From contig CALDLA010000008.1 of the NCBI GenBank assembly GCA_937898415.1, forward strand, positions 1 through 64,000: DNA of 64,000 nucleotides. Reading direction: 5' to 3'. This stretch comes from an uncultured Prevotellaceae bacterium. Lineage in GTDB: Bacteria; Bacteroidota; Bacteroidia; Bacteroidales; Bacteroidaceae. The notes beneath the pieces were generated by a model that made no database searches, was not told where the DNA came from, and worked only from the letters and a program-made list of their open reading frames with translations. Of the stretch, positions 15,786 to 24,042 are shown piece by piece; position 1 is the stretch's first letter, and every line of letters starts with the position of its first letter. The position numbers were made by a program, and so were the translations under genes.

Positions 15786-16757
15786 TCAGGTTCTTGATGT
15801 GTCAGTGTATTTCTTAATAGCCTCAAGTCGTTTACTGATGAGTTCCTTGAACTGCAACTTTTGTGATTCGGAAATGAAGGATTCGTCAATGCAGGCAAAC
15901 CATTTCTCTTGCAGGAGTGGGAAACGGTTAATCACTCGCAAAGCCACTTGTTGGGTAACCCCAGTCGCTTCCATCGCCTGAACGAAGTCCATTGCCATGA
16001 GTTTCTTCTTAAAACCGTTTACAGGTAGTGCCATTTCTTCTGTATCCTCAGGCATGACGATGGCTGTAGACACCTGGTCGTAGGTTGGGGTGAGCGTATA
16101 TTTTCCTGCCTTTTCGCTGATAAGCGAGAAGTTCTTCAAGTGCATGTCGGCATTACCCACAATCCACGAGAAGACCACCTGTTCCCAGAAGTTCACGAGG
16201 TCGAGACCTGCAGCGCTGGAATATTTTTCTATCAGTTTGGCTATCATCCCGTAGCTGCCTTGATATTTCTGCTCAGTCAGTCTACCAGATAGTTGGCACA
16301 TATCTTCCATTGGCAGTTTGTGTCCATCGTCAGTACGGTCTATACGACGGGTGATGTAGTTCAACTCGCCATCCTGAAAGCGAATCAGCGCATGGGGAAC
16401 CGTGGGGATGCGGGCAATCTCTGCCAGATGCATCGTCAGGTCCTCCATCTCAGGCAGGCATTCAAATTGTTCCGTTTGTGGTTTTAGGATATATCGTCCC
16501 ATCACTCCAACAATAGTGAGGCGTTGGGCACGTCCCTGAGCATCATGTTCCAAGTCCATTGAGAGTTTTGCCTGAACGCCTGTTACCGTTGTTCGACTCT
16601 CTACCACCACTTGTGCCAATTGATTAATTTCCTTTCTGGTATAAGGCAGTTGGGGAGCTATCGGCTGTTTAAAGAAACGCTTAGCACATTTGGGATGATA
16701 GTCGGTCTCTCCTTCCTTGAGGGGCTGATAGCAGCAAAGACATCTTTTAATCATCAT
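15786..16757 (-). CDS. hipT: HipT-like kinase (HipA core without N-terminal subdomain)
   Basis: A 323-residue HipA-type kinase that lacks the N-terminal subdomain, which is encoded by the upstream gene. It starts with a small zinc-ribbon-like stretch (C6, C8, C9, then H21-P-K-C24). The Gly-rich loop is TTVTGVQAKLS (56-66), with Thr in place of the serines that are autophosphorylated in some HipT proteins. The catalytic motif is G-N202-A-D204-M-H206-L-K208-N209 and the metal aspartate is D227 in TPTYDQVST. The kinase core looks intact. The 4 bp overlap with hipS shows coupling. In HipBST systems HipT is the toxin. Confidence 0.85.
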   Translation of the reverse strand: MMIKRCLCCYQPLKEGETDYHPKCAKRFFKQPIAPQLPYTRKEINQLAQVVVESRTTVTGVQAKLSMDLEHDAQGRAQRLTIVGVMGRYILKPQTEQFECLPEMEDLTMHLAEIARIPTVPHALIRFQDGELNYITRRIDRTDDGHKLPMEDMCQLSGRLTEQKYQGSYGMIAKLIEKYSSAAGLDLVNFWEQVVFSWIVGNADMHLKNFSLISEKAGKYTLTPTYDQVSTAIVMPEDTEEMALPVNGFKKKLMAMDFVQAMEATGVTQQVALRVINRFPLLQEKWFACIDESFISESQKLQFKELISKRLEAIKKYTDTSRT

Positions 16758-17089
16758 AAGCGTTCCTCCTCATTTAAAACAGGTGCAATACTAACATTCC
16801 CTATGCAATCGCGACAACAGGAAAGGAGTAATCCCATCCTGTCCCTGCGATTGATCTTCCAGTTACGTTCAGCAATGTTCAGCATCCACCCTTCTGGTAT
16901 CAGTCCGTCGAAGAACGAGAACATCACATTATTGACGTATGGCTCCTGACGCAAAGGTAGCGTCAGACTCACAGGCTGTGCATCGGGAAGACTAAGATAT
17001 TCTTCATCATAGGAAAAAGAATAACCCTGCTCGTCTTCCGTGATAATGCCTGCAGCAATGCCGTTACAAAATACTCGTCCCTGTCTCAT
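16754..17089 (-). CDS. hipS: HipS-like protein (free HipA N-terminal subdomain)
   Basis: A 111-residue protein equal to the N-terminal subdomain of HipA. It carries VSLTLPLRQEPY and FFDGLIPEGWMLN, matching the conserved LPLxxxPY...FFxGLLPEG pattern, and ends with the DRMGLLLSCCRDCIGNVSI segment that in HipA leads into the kinase. In the E. coli HipBST system the separate HipS acts as the antitoxin that blocks HipT. It overlaps hipB and hipT by 4 bp on each side. Confidence 0.83.
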   Translation of the reverse strand: MRQGRVFCNGIAAGIITEDEQGYSFSYDEEYLSLPDAQPVSLTLPLRQEPYVNNVMFSFFDGLIPEGWMLNIAERNWKINRRDRMGLLLSCCRDCIGNVSIAPVLNEEERL

Positions 17090-17304
17090 CTGTCAGTACT
17101 CCTTTCTATGGGCACAGGTCCCAATTGTAGGTTAAACAATTCCAGTACTTGGTTTACCTTGTCCATACGGACGGTGGGCTTGCCTTGCTCCAATTCGCGA
17201 ACGAAGCGAAGACCTACGCCTGACTTATAGGCGAGGTCTTGTTGCGTCAGGTGATAATCCTTACGCAGTTGCTTGATGGTGGTTGAAAGTAGCGTCTCTG
17301 ACAT
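17086..17304 (-). CDS. hipB: HipB-like XRE repressor of the HipBST module
   Basis: A 72-residue helix-turn-helix protein of the y4mF/HipB type, recognised by GVGLRFVRELEQGKPTVRMD and the LTQQDLAYKSG helix. It should bind the operators around its own promoter and repress the three-gene operon. Candidate sites at 17309-17330 and in the repeat at 17361-17422 share the CCC/TTATCGGG core. It overlaps hipS by 4 bp. Confidence 0.87.
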   Translation of the reverse strand: MSETLLSTTIKQLRKDYHLTQQDLAYKSGVGLRFVRELEQGKPTVRMDKVNQVLELFNLQLGPVPIERSTDR

Positions 17305-17308
17305 ATCG

Positions 17309-17330
17309 ATTATACCTTATCGGGCGCAAT
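17309..17330. promoter_or_regulatory. Candidate HipB operator at the hipBST start site
   Basis: The plus strand reads TATACCTTATCGGGCGCAA, an inverted relative of the two halves of the nearby repeat (TATACCCTTTCGG and TATCCCCTATCGG on the minus strand). It overlaps the -7 box and the predicted start site of hipBST. Confidence 0.5.
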
Positions 17331-17356
17331 TTAGGCATTTTTTGGGGATAAAACAA
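17327..17356 (-). promoter_or_regulatory. Probable promoter of hipBST
   Basis: TTG, a 20 bp spacer, then TAAATTG on the minus strand; the -7 box is one base short of consensus. It lies between the candidate operator and the two-part repeat. Confidence 0.45.
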
Positions 17357-17360
17357 GTAA

Positions 17361-17422
17361 ATAGCTCCGAAAGGGTATAATTTTAACTTTATTTATCCAT
17401 ATTACACCCGATAGGGGATATT
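17361..17422. repeat. Two-part repeat, copy 2 (downstream of TlpA-like gene, upstream of hipBST)
   Basis: ATAGCTCCGAAAGGGTATAA at 17361 and ATTACACCCGATAGGGGATA at 17401, the same elements and 40 bp offset as copy 1 at 14632. The sequence between the elements is less conserved than the elements themselves. Confidence 0.75.
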
Positions 17423-17429
17423 TCTCATA

Positions 17430-19295
17430 TTATTTGCTCGCTGCCTCCAACTCTTTACGGATGACGTCGTTGCCAGGGAAACCAATGTTTTTGAAGGTCA
17501 GGTTGCCCTTGGTATTGTAGATGGCGTAGGTGGGGATGCCCTCAGACTCGTACTTGTTGAGGATGTAGTTGTACTGCTCGTTGGTTAGGTAATAGTGGTC
17601 GCCGTCGATGTCCTTGAGCATCTCCTGCCAGGTTTTGAGGGGTGACGAGGGTGAAGTGAGATAGACAAACTGGACGTTCTGTCCCTTCAGTTCTTCCTTC
17701 AGAGGCTTCATCGCCTCGTGTCCGGCACGACAGGGGCCGCACCACGTAGCCCAGATGTCGATGAGCACGGCCTTGCCCTTGTATCTGTCGAGGATGGTCT
17801 GTAGGATGCTTTCAGGGGCTACGTCGTCGAACTTCTGATAGTAGACGTTCTGCTGGCTAGCCAGCTCGTCGGCGAGGCGCTTCTGCTCTGCCTTATACTC
17901 AAGGAGGACGTTCTTGCAGTCCTCATGTTTCATCACCTCGAGATACAGATCCATCATGTTCGCTTGCCCTGGCTGCATGACGGATTGTATACATCTTAGC
18001 TCGTTGTTATAGGTATTCTTCTCTAAGGCTTTCTTGTCGTACATACTCAGTGGCGCATCCCAGAACTCCTGGCTGCATGGCGATGTAGGCTCGTTCAGGT
18101 ACTTCCAAGTGTAGGCTTGTTCCTCTTCTGAAAGCGGAAGCAGGTCCTTGTTTTTATCCATCTTCTCAAAGATATTCTCCTGAGACCAGACCACCCTTCC
18201 GTCCTCGTCCACATAATAATTGCTATATTTCCATGCAAACTGGCGCGACCATTTCACGAAGTTCGACTCTGCCATCATGCACAGCAGGTCCTGAGCCGCT
18301 GTGGTGTATTTCGATTTCCTGATAGTGGCCACGCGCTGGTCGAAGATGTCCTGCAGGCATTGCAGGCGCTCCTCCTTCGTCTTGCACTCCTTGACCTTCA
18401 AGAATACCTTGTCATCATTACCGACGAGATCGGCGGCTTCGTTGGCTTTTTTCGCATTCACCAGGTCCATGTTGGTCTTGGCCATGTAGCCCTTGAAGGC
18501 GAGGAATGGCTTGTTGTCGCTGCAGACCTTCATCAGTATCTCCGTCTCCTGTCCTGGGCCGATGACGATGTTGCCGAAAGCCAGTCCACGCACGCCGACA
18601 GTCACCTCGCGTGTCAGCCGCAGGGGAACCTCTATCTTCACCGTGCCATCATCGGCAAAGCGGAAGGTCTTGTCGAAACGTTCTTTTGAGGCTAAAGGAA
18701 CAAAGGTGCCCACAAAGAACTCCAGACCCATGCCCTTCTTGTAGCCCAGCATCTTCACCTTGATGGTAGCTACACCTTTATTGATTTTAGCGGTGGGCAG
18801 CGTCTCGTCCTTGGCGTACTGCACGTTCTTCCAGTCGGCAGGCATCTCCAGCTTTTTCTTCGTCTTTGCGTCGCTGATATTCCAGAACTTGAAGTCGCGC
18901 TCGTTGTAACTCTCCAGGAAGTCCATCTCCTTGGTGTCGAGGGGTACGGGTTTGAAGTGCAGGGCCAGATGGGCAATGCCGCTTTCTGGCATCCAGAAGA
19001 GCGAGTCGGGCTGTAGGTCCGACTCCTTCTCGTTGGTCTTTGCGCCGCTTGTGATGACATACTTCTTGCCGTCGGGCGTCTGCAAGAACGACTCTTTGGC
19101 AAAGCGAATCCAATTGCCGGGCCTGTAGTTGGCCGTAATGTGCAGCACCGTCTCCGCCGGCTTCAGTTCTACCTTAGTGATGTCAAACTCGGAGTTGTAG
19201 TCTCCCATAAAGGCCGATGGCTGCTCCCAAACGACCTGTGCTTGCCCCGTCATGACGACGAGGGCAAGCAGAATAGTAATAATGGTTGATTTCAT
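17430..19295 (-). CDS. Large TlpA-like thioredoxin-domain protein (first of the array)
   Basis: A 621-residue exported protein with a signal peptide (MKSTIITILLALVVMTGQA), then V-V-W-E-Q-P and a beta-rich domain shared with the 796-residue paralogue, a middle helical region (about 280-500), and a TlpA-type thioredoxin domain (about 500-621) with W-A-T-W-C519-G-P-C522 and the SEGIPTYAIY cis-proline loop. It is probably a periplasmic thiol-disulfide reductase. It follows the SIMPL gene after a 31 bp AT-rich spacer of TTAATTC repeats, so it may be in the sigma-factor operon. Confidence 0.83.
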   Translation of the reverse strand: MKSTIITILLALVVMTGQAQVVWEQPSAFMGDYNSEFDITKVELKPAETVLHITANYRPGNWIRFAKESFLQTPDGKKYVITSGAKTNEKESDLQPDSLFWMPESGIAHLALHFKPVPLDTKEMDFLESYNERDFKFWNISDAKTKKKLEMPADWKNVQYAKDETLPTAKINKGVATIKVKMLGYKKGMGLEFFVGTFVPLASKERFDKTFRFADDGTVKIEVPLRLTREVTVGVRGLAFGNIVIGPGQETEILMKVCSDNKPFLAFKGYMAKTNMDLVNAKKANEAADLVGNDDKVFLKVKECKTKEERLQCLQDIFDQRVATIRKSKYTTAAQDLLCMMAESNFVKWSRQFAWKYSNYYVDEDGRVVWSQENIFEKMDKNKDLLPLSEEEQAYTWKYLNEPTSPCSQEFWDAPLSMYDKKALEKNTYNNELRCIQSVMQPGQANMMDLYLEVMKHEDCKNVLLEYKAEQKRLADELASQQNVYYQKFDDVAPESILQTILDRYKGKAVLIDIWATWCGPCRAGHEAMKPLKEELKGQNVQFVYLTSPSSPLKTWQEMLKDIDGDHYYLTNEQYNYILNKYESEGIPTYAIYNTKGNLTFKNIGFPGNDVIRKELEAASK

Positions 19296-19303
19296 GTAGT
19301 TTT

Positions 19304-19339
19304 TCTTAATTCTTAATTCTTAACTCTTAATTCTTAATT
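19304..19339. repeat. TTAATTC simple sequence repeat
   Basis: About five imperfect copies of TTAATTC/TTAACTC between the SIMPL and TlpA-like genes, overlapping the SIMPL stop codon. Confidence 0.6.
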
Positions 19340-20019
19340 GAATAAGTGATGGTGGTCACCACACGCAGTTTCTTGATATAAGGTGTGTTCTGGTCGCGGT
19401 CGTCAATTTCGAACTGGCCCTGCCCGGCCGTCTGGATATCACCAAGACGAGCATTGCTGGCCTCGGCAAACTGCTCGGCGGTCTTCTGGGCGTTCTTGAT
19501 GGCCTCGGCCATCATCTCAGGCTTCATCTGCTGGAACGAGGCATACTCGTACTCGGCATTGCTGTTCTCGATGGCCACACCCTGCTTCAGGAGCTCGGCC
19601 TGTTGGAAGATAGCCTTGTTCACCTGTTCCACCTTATTGGTAGCAACGGTGATGGTGGTCGAGATGATGTAGCGGAAGTTCTTGTTGTTGTCGCCCCACT
19701 CGCGGGCTTCAAGGTCGCTGATGGAGGGAGGGTTGATGGTGACCTCCTTCTCGTCGAGTCCGTTCTGTTTCAGGAACCTCTTGATCTTGTCCGTCTGCAG
19801 ATTGATGCTTTCATAGAGCATGGGAAGGTCGTTGCCTGTCACCTTCGTGCCGATGCTCCAGGTCACCTTGTCGGCCGGCACCTCGCGCTCTGCCAATCCC
19901 TTCACCGTTACGTGGCGGTCCTTGTTGGCAAAGTTGTCGATACCTGCCTTCATGAACCATCCTAAACAAATAATTCCAACTGCAATGATTGCTGCTTCAA
20001 TAAAACGATTCTCTTTCAT
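19327..20019 (-). CDS. SIMPL domain protein (DUF541)
   Basis: A 230-residue protein with an N-terminal membrane anchor (about 8-25: AAIIAVGIICLGWFMKAGI) and a SIMPL/DUF541 domain (about 35-230). The domain opens with VTVKGLAEREVPADKVTWSI and contains FRYIISTTITVATNKVEQVN. SIMPL proteins assemble in the cell envelope; their biochemical role is poorly known. It follows the CotH gene by 30 bp in the same direction, which suggests membership of the sigma-factor operon. Confidence 0.85.
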   Translation of the reverse strand: MKENRFIEAAIIAVGIICLGWFMKAGIDNFANKDRHVTVKGLAEREVPADKVTWSIGTKVTGNDLPMLYESINLQTDKIKRFLKQNGLDEKEVTINPPSISDLEAREWGDNNKNFRYIISTTITVATNKVEQVNKAIFQQAELLKQGVAIENSNAEYEYASFQQMKPEMMAEAIKNAQKTAEQFAEASNARLGDIQTAGQGQFEIDDRDQNTPYIKKLRVVTTITYSIKN

Positions 20020-20049
20020 ACACTATTTTGTTTTTAAAGTTTTTCGTAC

Positions 20050-21537
20050 TTAATGAGGAAACGGGAAGCGGAAGCCGCCGTCACCGCCAAACGGGGGCAA
20101 CTTCATCTTGATTTCCTTGAGTTCCTGGATGCGCGGCTGCCAGTCCTTATCGAACCGCTCGATGTTGCGGTCGAGGAAGACCAGGCGGTCGGCAAGCCAT
20201 TGTTTCAGTACCTTGATCTCCTCGTCGTAGGAACTGACGCGATAGGCCGCGAACATAGCGACGGGATTAAAAAAGCCACCCTTTGGTGGGAAACCACCAC
20301 CGAAACCGCCATTGGGCTGTTGCGCGGACAGCTGCTTTTTCTGTTTCTCTGTGACCAGCAACTCTGGGTATTTCTTAAAATGACGGTCAAGGTAGGGTGC
20401 CAGCAGACGGGCATGACGGTCGACATAATCGTTGATGGCCTTGTTGCTGAGCACATCCTTCCGCAACGACTGATAGCGCACCTTCACCGCACGGCGGAAG
20501 GCCGGGTCCTGCAACAACCGCTGCCACAGGGCGGGAGTAGGATTGTTGCTGGCACCCTCGAAGCACCAAGCCTCCAGGTTGTTGGCATTAGCATAGTTCG
20601 CATTGCCGTAGGCCAGGTTATAGTCCCATACAGGGCCTGCCACGAGCTTGCCGCCCGAGCCGTCAGCACTCAGTTTCTCCTTATAGAAATAGGCGCTGCG
20701 CTTATAGCCGTCGGCATTGAGGCTCAACTCGGTATGAATGAAATAGTCGACAAACGAGTGTACGTCGATATAGCGTGCATAGCCCGTCTTGGGGTCTGCA
20801 AACCCTTCCGACTGTATCACCTGCTCCACCGTATCGACATAGTTCTGGATGTAGGCCAACTGCTCAGGCTGCAGTTTCTTCTTTTTCGGATAGATGCACG
20901 ACCAGATGACCTGACTCGTCATGTTACCCTCGCCAATGCCCGGCACCTTCGAGGTGAAGGTGGCGTCGTCGTCATTATAGGTATCGATGCGTAGCAGGTA
21001 GCCACCCGTTACGTCGCGTCCCGCCGTGTCGCCCTTCTTCATCTTGGCTATGTCCACACGGTCTTTGCCACGCTTGATAGCTTCCGACAGGATGTAGATG
21101 CCGCGATAGTCGCCATTCAATGTTAACTCTACCATCCTTGTACGTGGTGCCCAGTGGCCCATGTCGCGCCACAGTTGGAAGGCCAAGGGGTCGCGAACAG
21201 CCGACACGTCGTTGTAGGGAGCCAGCAACACCCAGTCGCTGTGGGCAGGCATACCCAACAGTTCAGCATCCGATTCCTTGCCTTGCTTGTCAATCAGCTC
21301 GACGGTGTACTTCTTCTGGTTGAAGCCCAGCGAACTGTTGCCACGCAGCTTGATGCCGATAGGCCCGTCATAGTCGCCCGCCTTCATGTGGGCTGTCACC
21401 TTCTGCCGGGCATTCAGCTCCTGGTCTACGGTAATGACCACCTGTTCGACTGCAGCATTCGCCATCCCTTCGTCACACCCATGAATCATGGCTGCAGCGA
21501 ATATCACAAGCGCTATTGAAAATAGTTTCCTCATCAT
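20050..21537 (-). CDS. CotH-like kinase lipoprotein
   Basis: A 495-residue protein. The N-terminus ends in a lipobox-like A-M-I-H-G-C21, so it is probably an envelope lipoprotein. The CotH domain (about 30-400) shows KLRGNSS followed by KKYTVEL, then GDYRGIYILSEAIKRGKDR, and VAGPVWDYNLAYGN with a conserved metal-binding aspartate. CotH proteins are atypical protein kinases first known from spore coats and also found as secreted Bacteroidetes proteins. The C-terminus is rich in Gly/Phe/Pro. The start ATG overlaps the upstream stop (TAATG), so translation is coupled. The substrate is unknown. Confidence 0.8.
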   Translation of the reverse strand: MMRKLFSIALVIFAAAMIHGCDEGMANAAVEQVVITVDQELNARQKVTAHMKAGDYDGPIGIKLRGNSSLGFNQKKYTVELIDKQGKESDAELLGMPAHSDWVLLAPYNDVSAVRDPLAFQLWRDMGHWAPRTRMVELTLNGDYRGIYILSEAIKRGKDRVDIAKMKKGDTAGRDVTGGYLLRIDTYNDDDATFTSKVPGIGEGNMTSQVIWSCIYPKKKKLQPEQLAYIQNYVDTVEQVIQSEGFADPKTGYARYIDVHSFVDYFIHTELSLNADGYKRSAYFYKEKLSADGSGGKLVAGPVWDYNLAYGNANYANANNLEAWCFEGASNNPTPALWQRLLQDPAFRRAVKVRYQSLRKDVLSNKAINDYVDRHARLLAPYLDRHFKKYPELLVTEKQKKQLSAQQPNGGFGGGFPPKGGFFNPVAMFAAYRVSSYDEEIKVLKQWLADRLVFLDRNIERFDKDWQPRIQELKEIKMKLPPFGGDGGFRFPFPH

Positions 21538-22685
21538 TATAATCCGGCTATCGTCCTGCTCATTTCCGCCATGTTCTTCTCAATGAGTTTGTTGAGGGCT
21601 TTCTGTGTCTTCTGTGCCCCCTTCGGCAGAGTGCCGAACTCCTTTAATATCTCTGTGAAGCCCTGATTCTGTTCGGTATAGAACTTCAGGATTTCCTTGT
21701 AGCCCTCGCTGAAGAACTCGGCTCGCTTGTCGTAGGGAATGGCAAAGCCTTTGAGCGCCTTGATGAGTTCCTGGAAATTCTCGTCCAGCGCCTTGTTCTG
21801 CTTGGTAATATGGGCAAAGATTTGGTCTGTTGCTGTAAAGTTCTTGGTTTTGAAGAGTGGTTCCAGCGATTTGTAGGTAGCCTTGATGGCGTCCATGTTG
21901 GCTTGGATAGCATTAGCCTTTGGTAGGAGCTGCACCATCTGCTGTTGCGACGGTTTCCATTTCGATGTCTGGCTGGGCTGGGGTGTAGCGAATTCGCTGA
22001 CGACAGGCGGCTCTGCAACGAAATCGTCGATGACGGCTACGGTGTCGACTGCCACCTCTTCTTCGACAACGTCACCTACACGATTGCCAGCCTCATCGAC
22101 CACTTCGCCCACCACGTTGTCAATCTTCGTCTTGCTGTCCGCCGACTCGAATGCCTTGCCGAAGTTGCTGGGGCGCGGCGAGGTTATCATATAGATGGTG
22201 CCCTTCACCTTGTTGTCCGTAGCGGGTTGCCACACGATGGCGTAGGCATCGCGCAGCGAGGGGTTGTCAGGATTCTTGCAGGCTATGAACCACATTTCCT
22301 GTTCGGGCTTGGTTCGAATGGCATAATGGTTAATCACGTTGGGCACGTTGGTGTGTACGGCCAGCGTGAAGTTCTGACTGCCCTGTCCTGGTGTGATGTG
22401 CTTAATCTGATATGAGAGCGGCTCGTCCTTCATAAAGTCGTCGCCAATCATTTCAATGTATGGTTCGCTCTTCTTGCAGGTAAATGCCACGATGCGCTCG
22501 CTCGACTCAATGATACCCGTATTGGGATTCTTCTCGACGGAGTAAGTCTGCCCCGCCTTCTGGCCATACAGGTCGATAAGGAATTCAAAAGTCTTGATGA
22601 CATTCTCCGGCTTGCCCTTCTGCTGGGCGCTGGCCGTTGTGATGGTGCTGCATGCAATGAGCAGCGTGATGAATAGATGTTTCAT
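21537..22685 (-). CDS. Secreted protein of unknown function in the sigma-factor operon
   Basis: A 382-residue protein with a signal peptide (MKHLFITLLIACSTITTASA). Residues about 25-180 form a globular domain. Residues 190-245 are an acidic Val/Glu-rich linker ending in a Thr/Ser/Pro-rich part, and about 245-382 a helical domain with probable coiled coil. I do not recognise the family. It is between the anti-sigma factor (20 bp upstream) and the CotH gene (overlap), so it should be co-expressed with both and may be a target or partner of the kinase. Confidence 0.75.
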   Translation of the reverse strand: MKHLFITLLIACSTITTASAQQKGKPENVIKTFEFLIDLYGQKAGQTYSVEKNPNTGIIESSERIVAFTCKKSEPYIEMIGDDFMKDEPLSYQIKHITPGQGSQNFTLAVHTNVPNVINHYAIRTKPEQEMWFIACKNPDNPSLRDAYAIVWQPATDNKVKGTIYMITSPRPSNFGKAFESADSKTKIDNVVGEVVDEAGNRVGDVVEEEVAVDTVAVIDDFVAEPPVVSEFATPQPSQTSKWKPSQQQMVQLLPKANAIQANMDAIKATYKSLEPLFKTKNFTATDQIFAHITKQNKALDENFQELIKALKGFAIPYDKRAEFFSEGYKEILKFYTEQNQGFTEILKEFGTLPKGAQKTQKALNKLIEKNMAEMSRTIAGL

Positions 22686-22705
22686 GATGGTTATTGTTTT
22701 GTTTG

Positions 22706-23338
22706 TTATTGCTGTGCTGTTTGTTCCATATTATGCTTGGCTATCTCAAGTTCCAGTTCCACCCACTTCAGGTAGGCCTCGGCGGCCTGCTTCTTCATCA
22801 GGGCAATTTCCTCGGGGGTGTACTTGTAGTTCTCAGGCCGCGTAATCGGTATGTCGCTGTCGGTCAGCGTCTTGGGCTTATCCTGAGGAGTCATCGCCAC
22901 ATCGTTTGCCGTCTCAGCAGCATTCTCCGTCGCCACCTCCTCAACAGGCGCAGACTCTTGAGCCAACAACTGCTCTACGACAACGGACTTGCGCTGCTGT
23001 TTCCGTTGTTTCTGGGGTTGGGGCGTCTCAACGACAGACGGTGCCGTCTGCGTCTCTGGCTCCACCTTTGGCTCCTCATGCTGCTTTTGCTCAATTTTCT
23101 TCGCCACCACCGGCACTTGCCTATCCTCCTTCGTTAGCATCGTCACGCCTATACCTATTAATAATAGCAGGCTGGCAGCGGCAGCCACCCAAGGCCAAAG
23201 CCTCCGAGTCTTGGCTACGGGTTTCGCCTGCAGCCGTTCGTTCATGCTGGCCATGAAGTCGGCTGGCAGCTCGGGCACGTCCGCGTACTTACGTCTCAGC
23301 GCCTCGCGCAGGTCGGTATCTTTATATCTTTCGTTCAT
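22706..23338 (-). CDS. Membrane anti-sigma factor-like protein
   Basis: A 210-residue protein starting at the ATG at 23338, 3 bp after the sigma gene ends. A cytoplasmic N-terminal segment (about 1-45, with LREALRRKYADVPELPADFM) is followed by one transmembrane helix (about 47-66: WPWVAAAASLLLLIGIGV). A long Gln/Glu/Lys/Pro-rich periplasmic region and a C-terminal helix complete it. Position and topology fit an anti-sigma factor that holds the neighbouring ECF sigma factor at the membrane. It lacks a zinc-binding HxxxCxxC motif. Confidence 0.75.
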   Translation of the reverse strand: MNERYKDTDLREALRRKYADVPELPADFMASMNERLQAKPVAKTRRLWPWVAAAASLLLLIGIGVTMLTKEDRQVPVVAKKIEQKQHEEPKVEPETQTAPSVVETPQPQKQRKQQRKSVVVEQLLAQESAPVEEVATENAAETANDVAMTPQDKPKTLTDSDIPITRPENYKYTPEEIALMKKQAAEAYLKWVELELEIAKHNMEQTAQQ

Positions 23339-23340
23339 CT

Positions 23341-23892
23341 TCAATTCTTCAATTTTTTCAAAAGTTTCTTTCTTGTCCGGTAGAGGCGTTTGGCAAGTAC
23401 TTTCGGATCGACGCCTGTGATGTAGGCTATTTCCGTCAGCGGCCGGTCCTCGAAGTAGTAGAGTGTCAAGAGCATTCGTTCGTCATCAGGCAGGTCGTCC
23501 ACCATCTCCATCAGTTGTTCGATGCGCTCTTCTCGTCCGGTTGAGAGTTCAGCCTCCAGCTCCGCGTCGCTGATATCCGTCTGCCACACCTGGCTATCCT
23601 CGATGGAGACAATCTGCGGTCGTCGGCGTTTCAGGAAGTCGAGCGTCAGGCGGTAGGCAATGCGGCAGAGCCAGGTGGAGAGCGAAGCCCGCTGCGGGTC
23701 GTAGCTGTCGATGTGGCTGAAGGCACGGAGGAAGGTGTCCTGTGTCAGTTCCTGAGCGTCCATCACGTCGGTCACCTGCCTGACAATCATGGCGAAGACG
23801 CGCTCTGCATAGCGACCGACCATTTCCGTCTGTCCCTCGCGCCGCCCTTTGCGGACGGCTGCCACGATTTCTGTCTCCGTCGTTGTGCTCAT
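23341..23892 (-). CDS. ECF-type RNA polymerase sigma factor
   Basis: A 183-residue sigma-70 family ECF factor. Region 2 is visible as DAQELTQDTFLRAFSHIDSY with STWLCRIAYRLTLDFLKRRR, and region 4 as LPDDERMLLTLYYFEDRPLT with ITGVDPKVLAKRLYRTRKKL. It is the first gene of a minus-strand run with an anti-sigma factor, an unknown secreted protein, a CotH kinase and a SIMPL protein, and probably drives its own operon. A weak TAATTTTG box lies at 23974-23981, but no convincing -33 element. Confidence 0.9.
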   Translation of the reverse strand: MSTTTETEIVAAVRKGRREGQTEMVGRYAERVFAMIVRQVTDVMDAQELTQDTFLRAFSHIDSYDPQRASLSTWLCRIAYRLTLDFLKRRRPQIVSIEDSQVWQTDISDAELEAELSTGREERIEQLMEMVDDLPDDERMLLTLYYFEDRPLTEIAYITGVDPKVLAKRLYRTRKKLLKKLKN

Positions 23893-23973
23893 CTCTACTT
23901 GTTATACGACAAGTTCATGGAAATATCCCGCACTTCCCTGAACTTTTTTCATAAAACGGGTTAAAACTGAGTA

Positions 23974-23981
23974 CAAAATTA
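23974..23981 (-). promoter_or_regulatory. Possible -7 box for the sigma-factor operon
   Basis: TAATTTTG on the minus strand, about 80 bp before the sigma gene. No matching TTG element at the right distance was found, so an alternative sigma factor may be used instead. Confidence 0.3.
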
Positions 23982-24042
23982 CACGGATTTGTGGAATAAT
24001 CACTATTTTTGTACGCACTATTACGAATCTTTATCATTTCTG

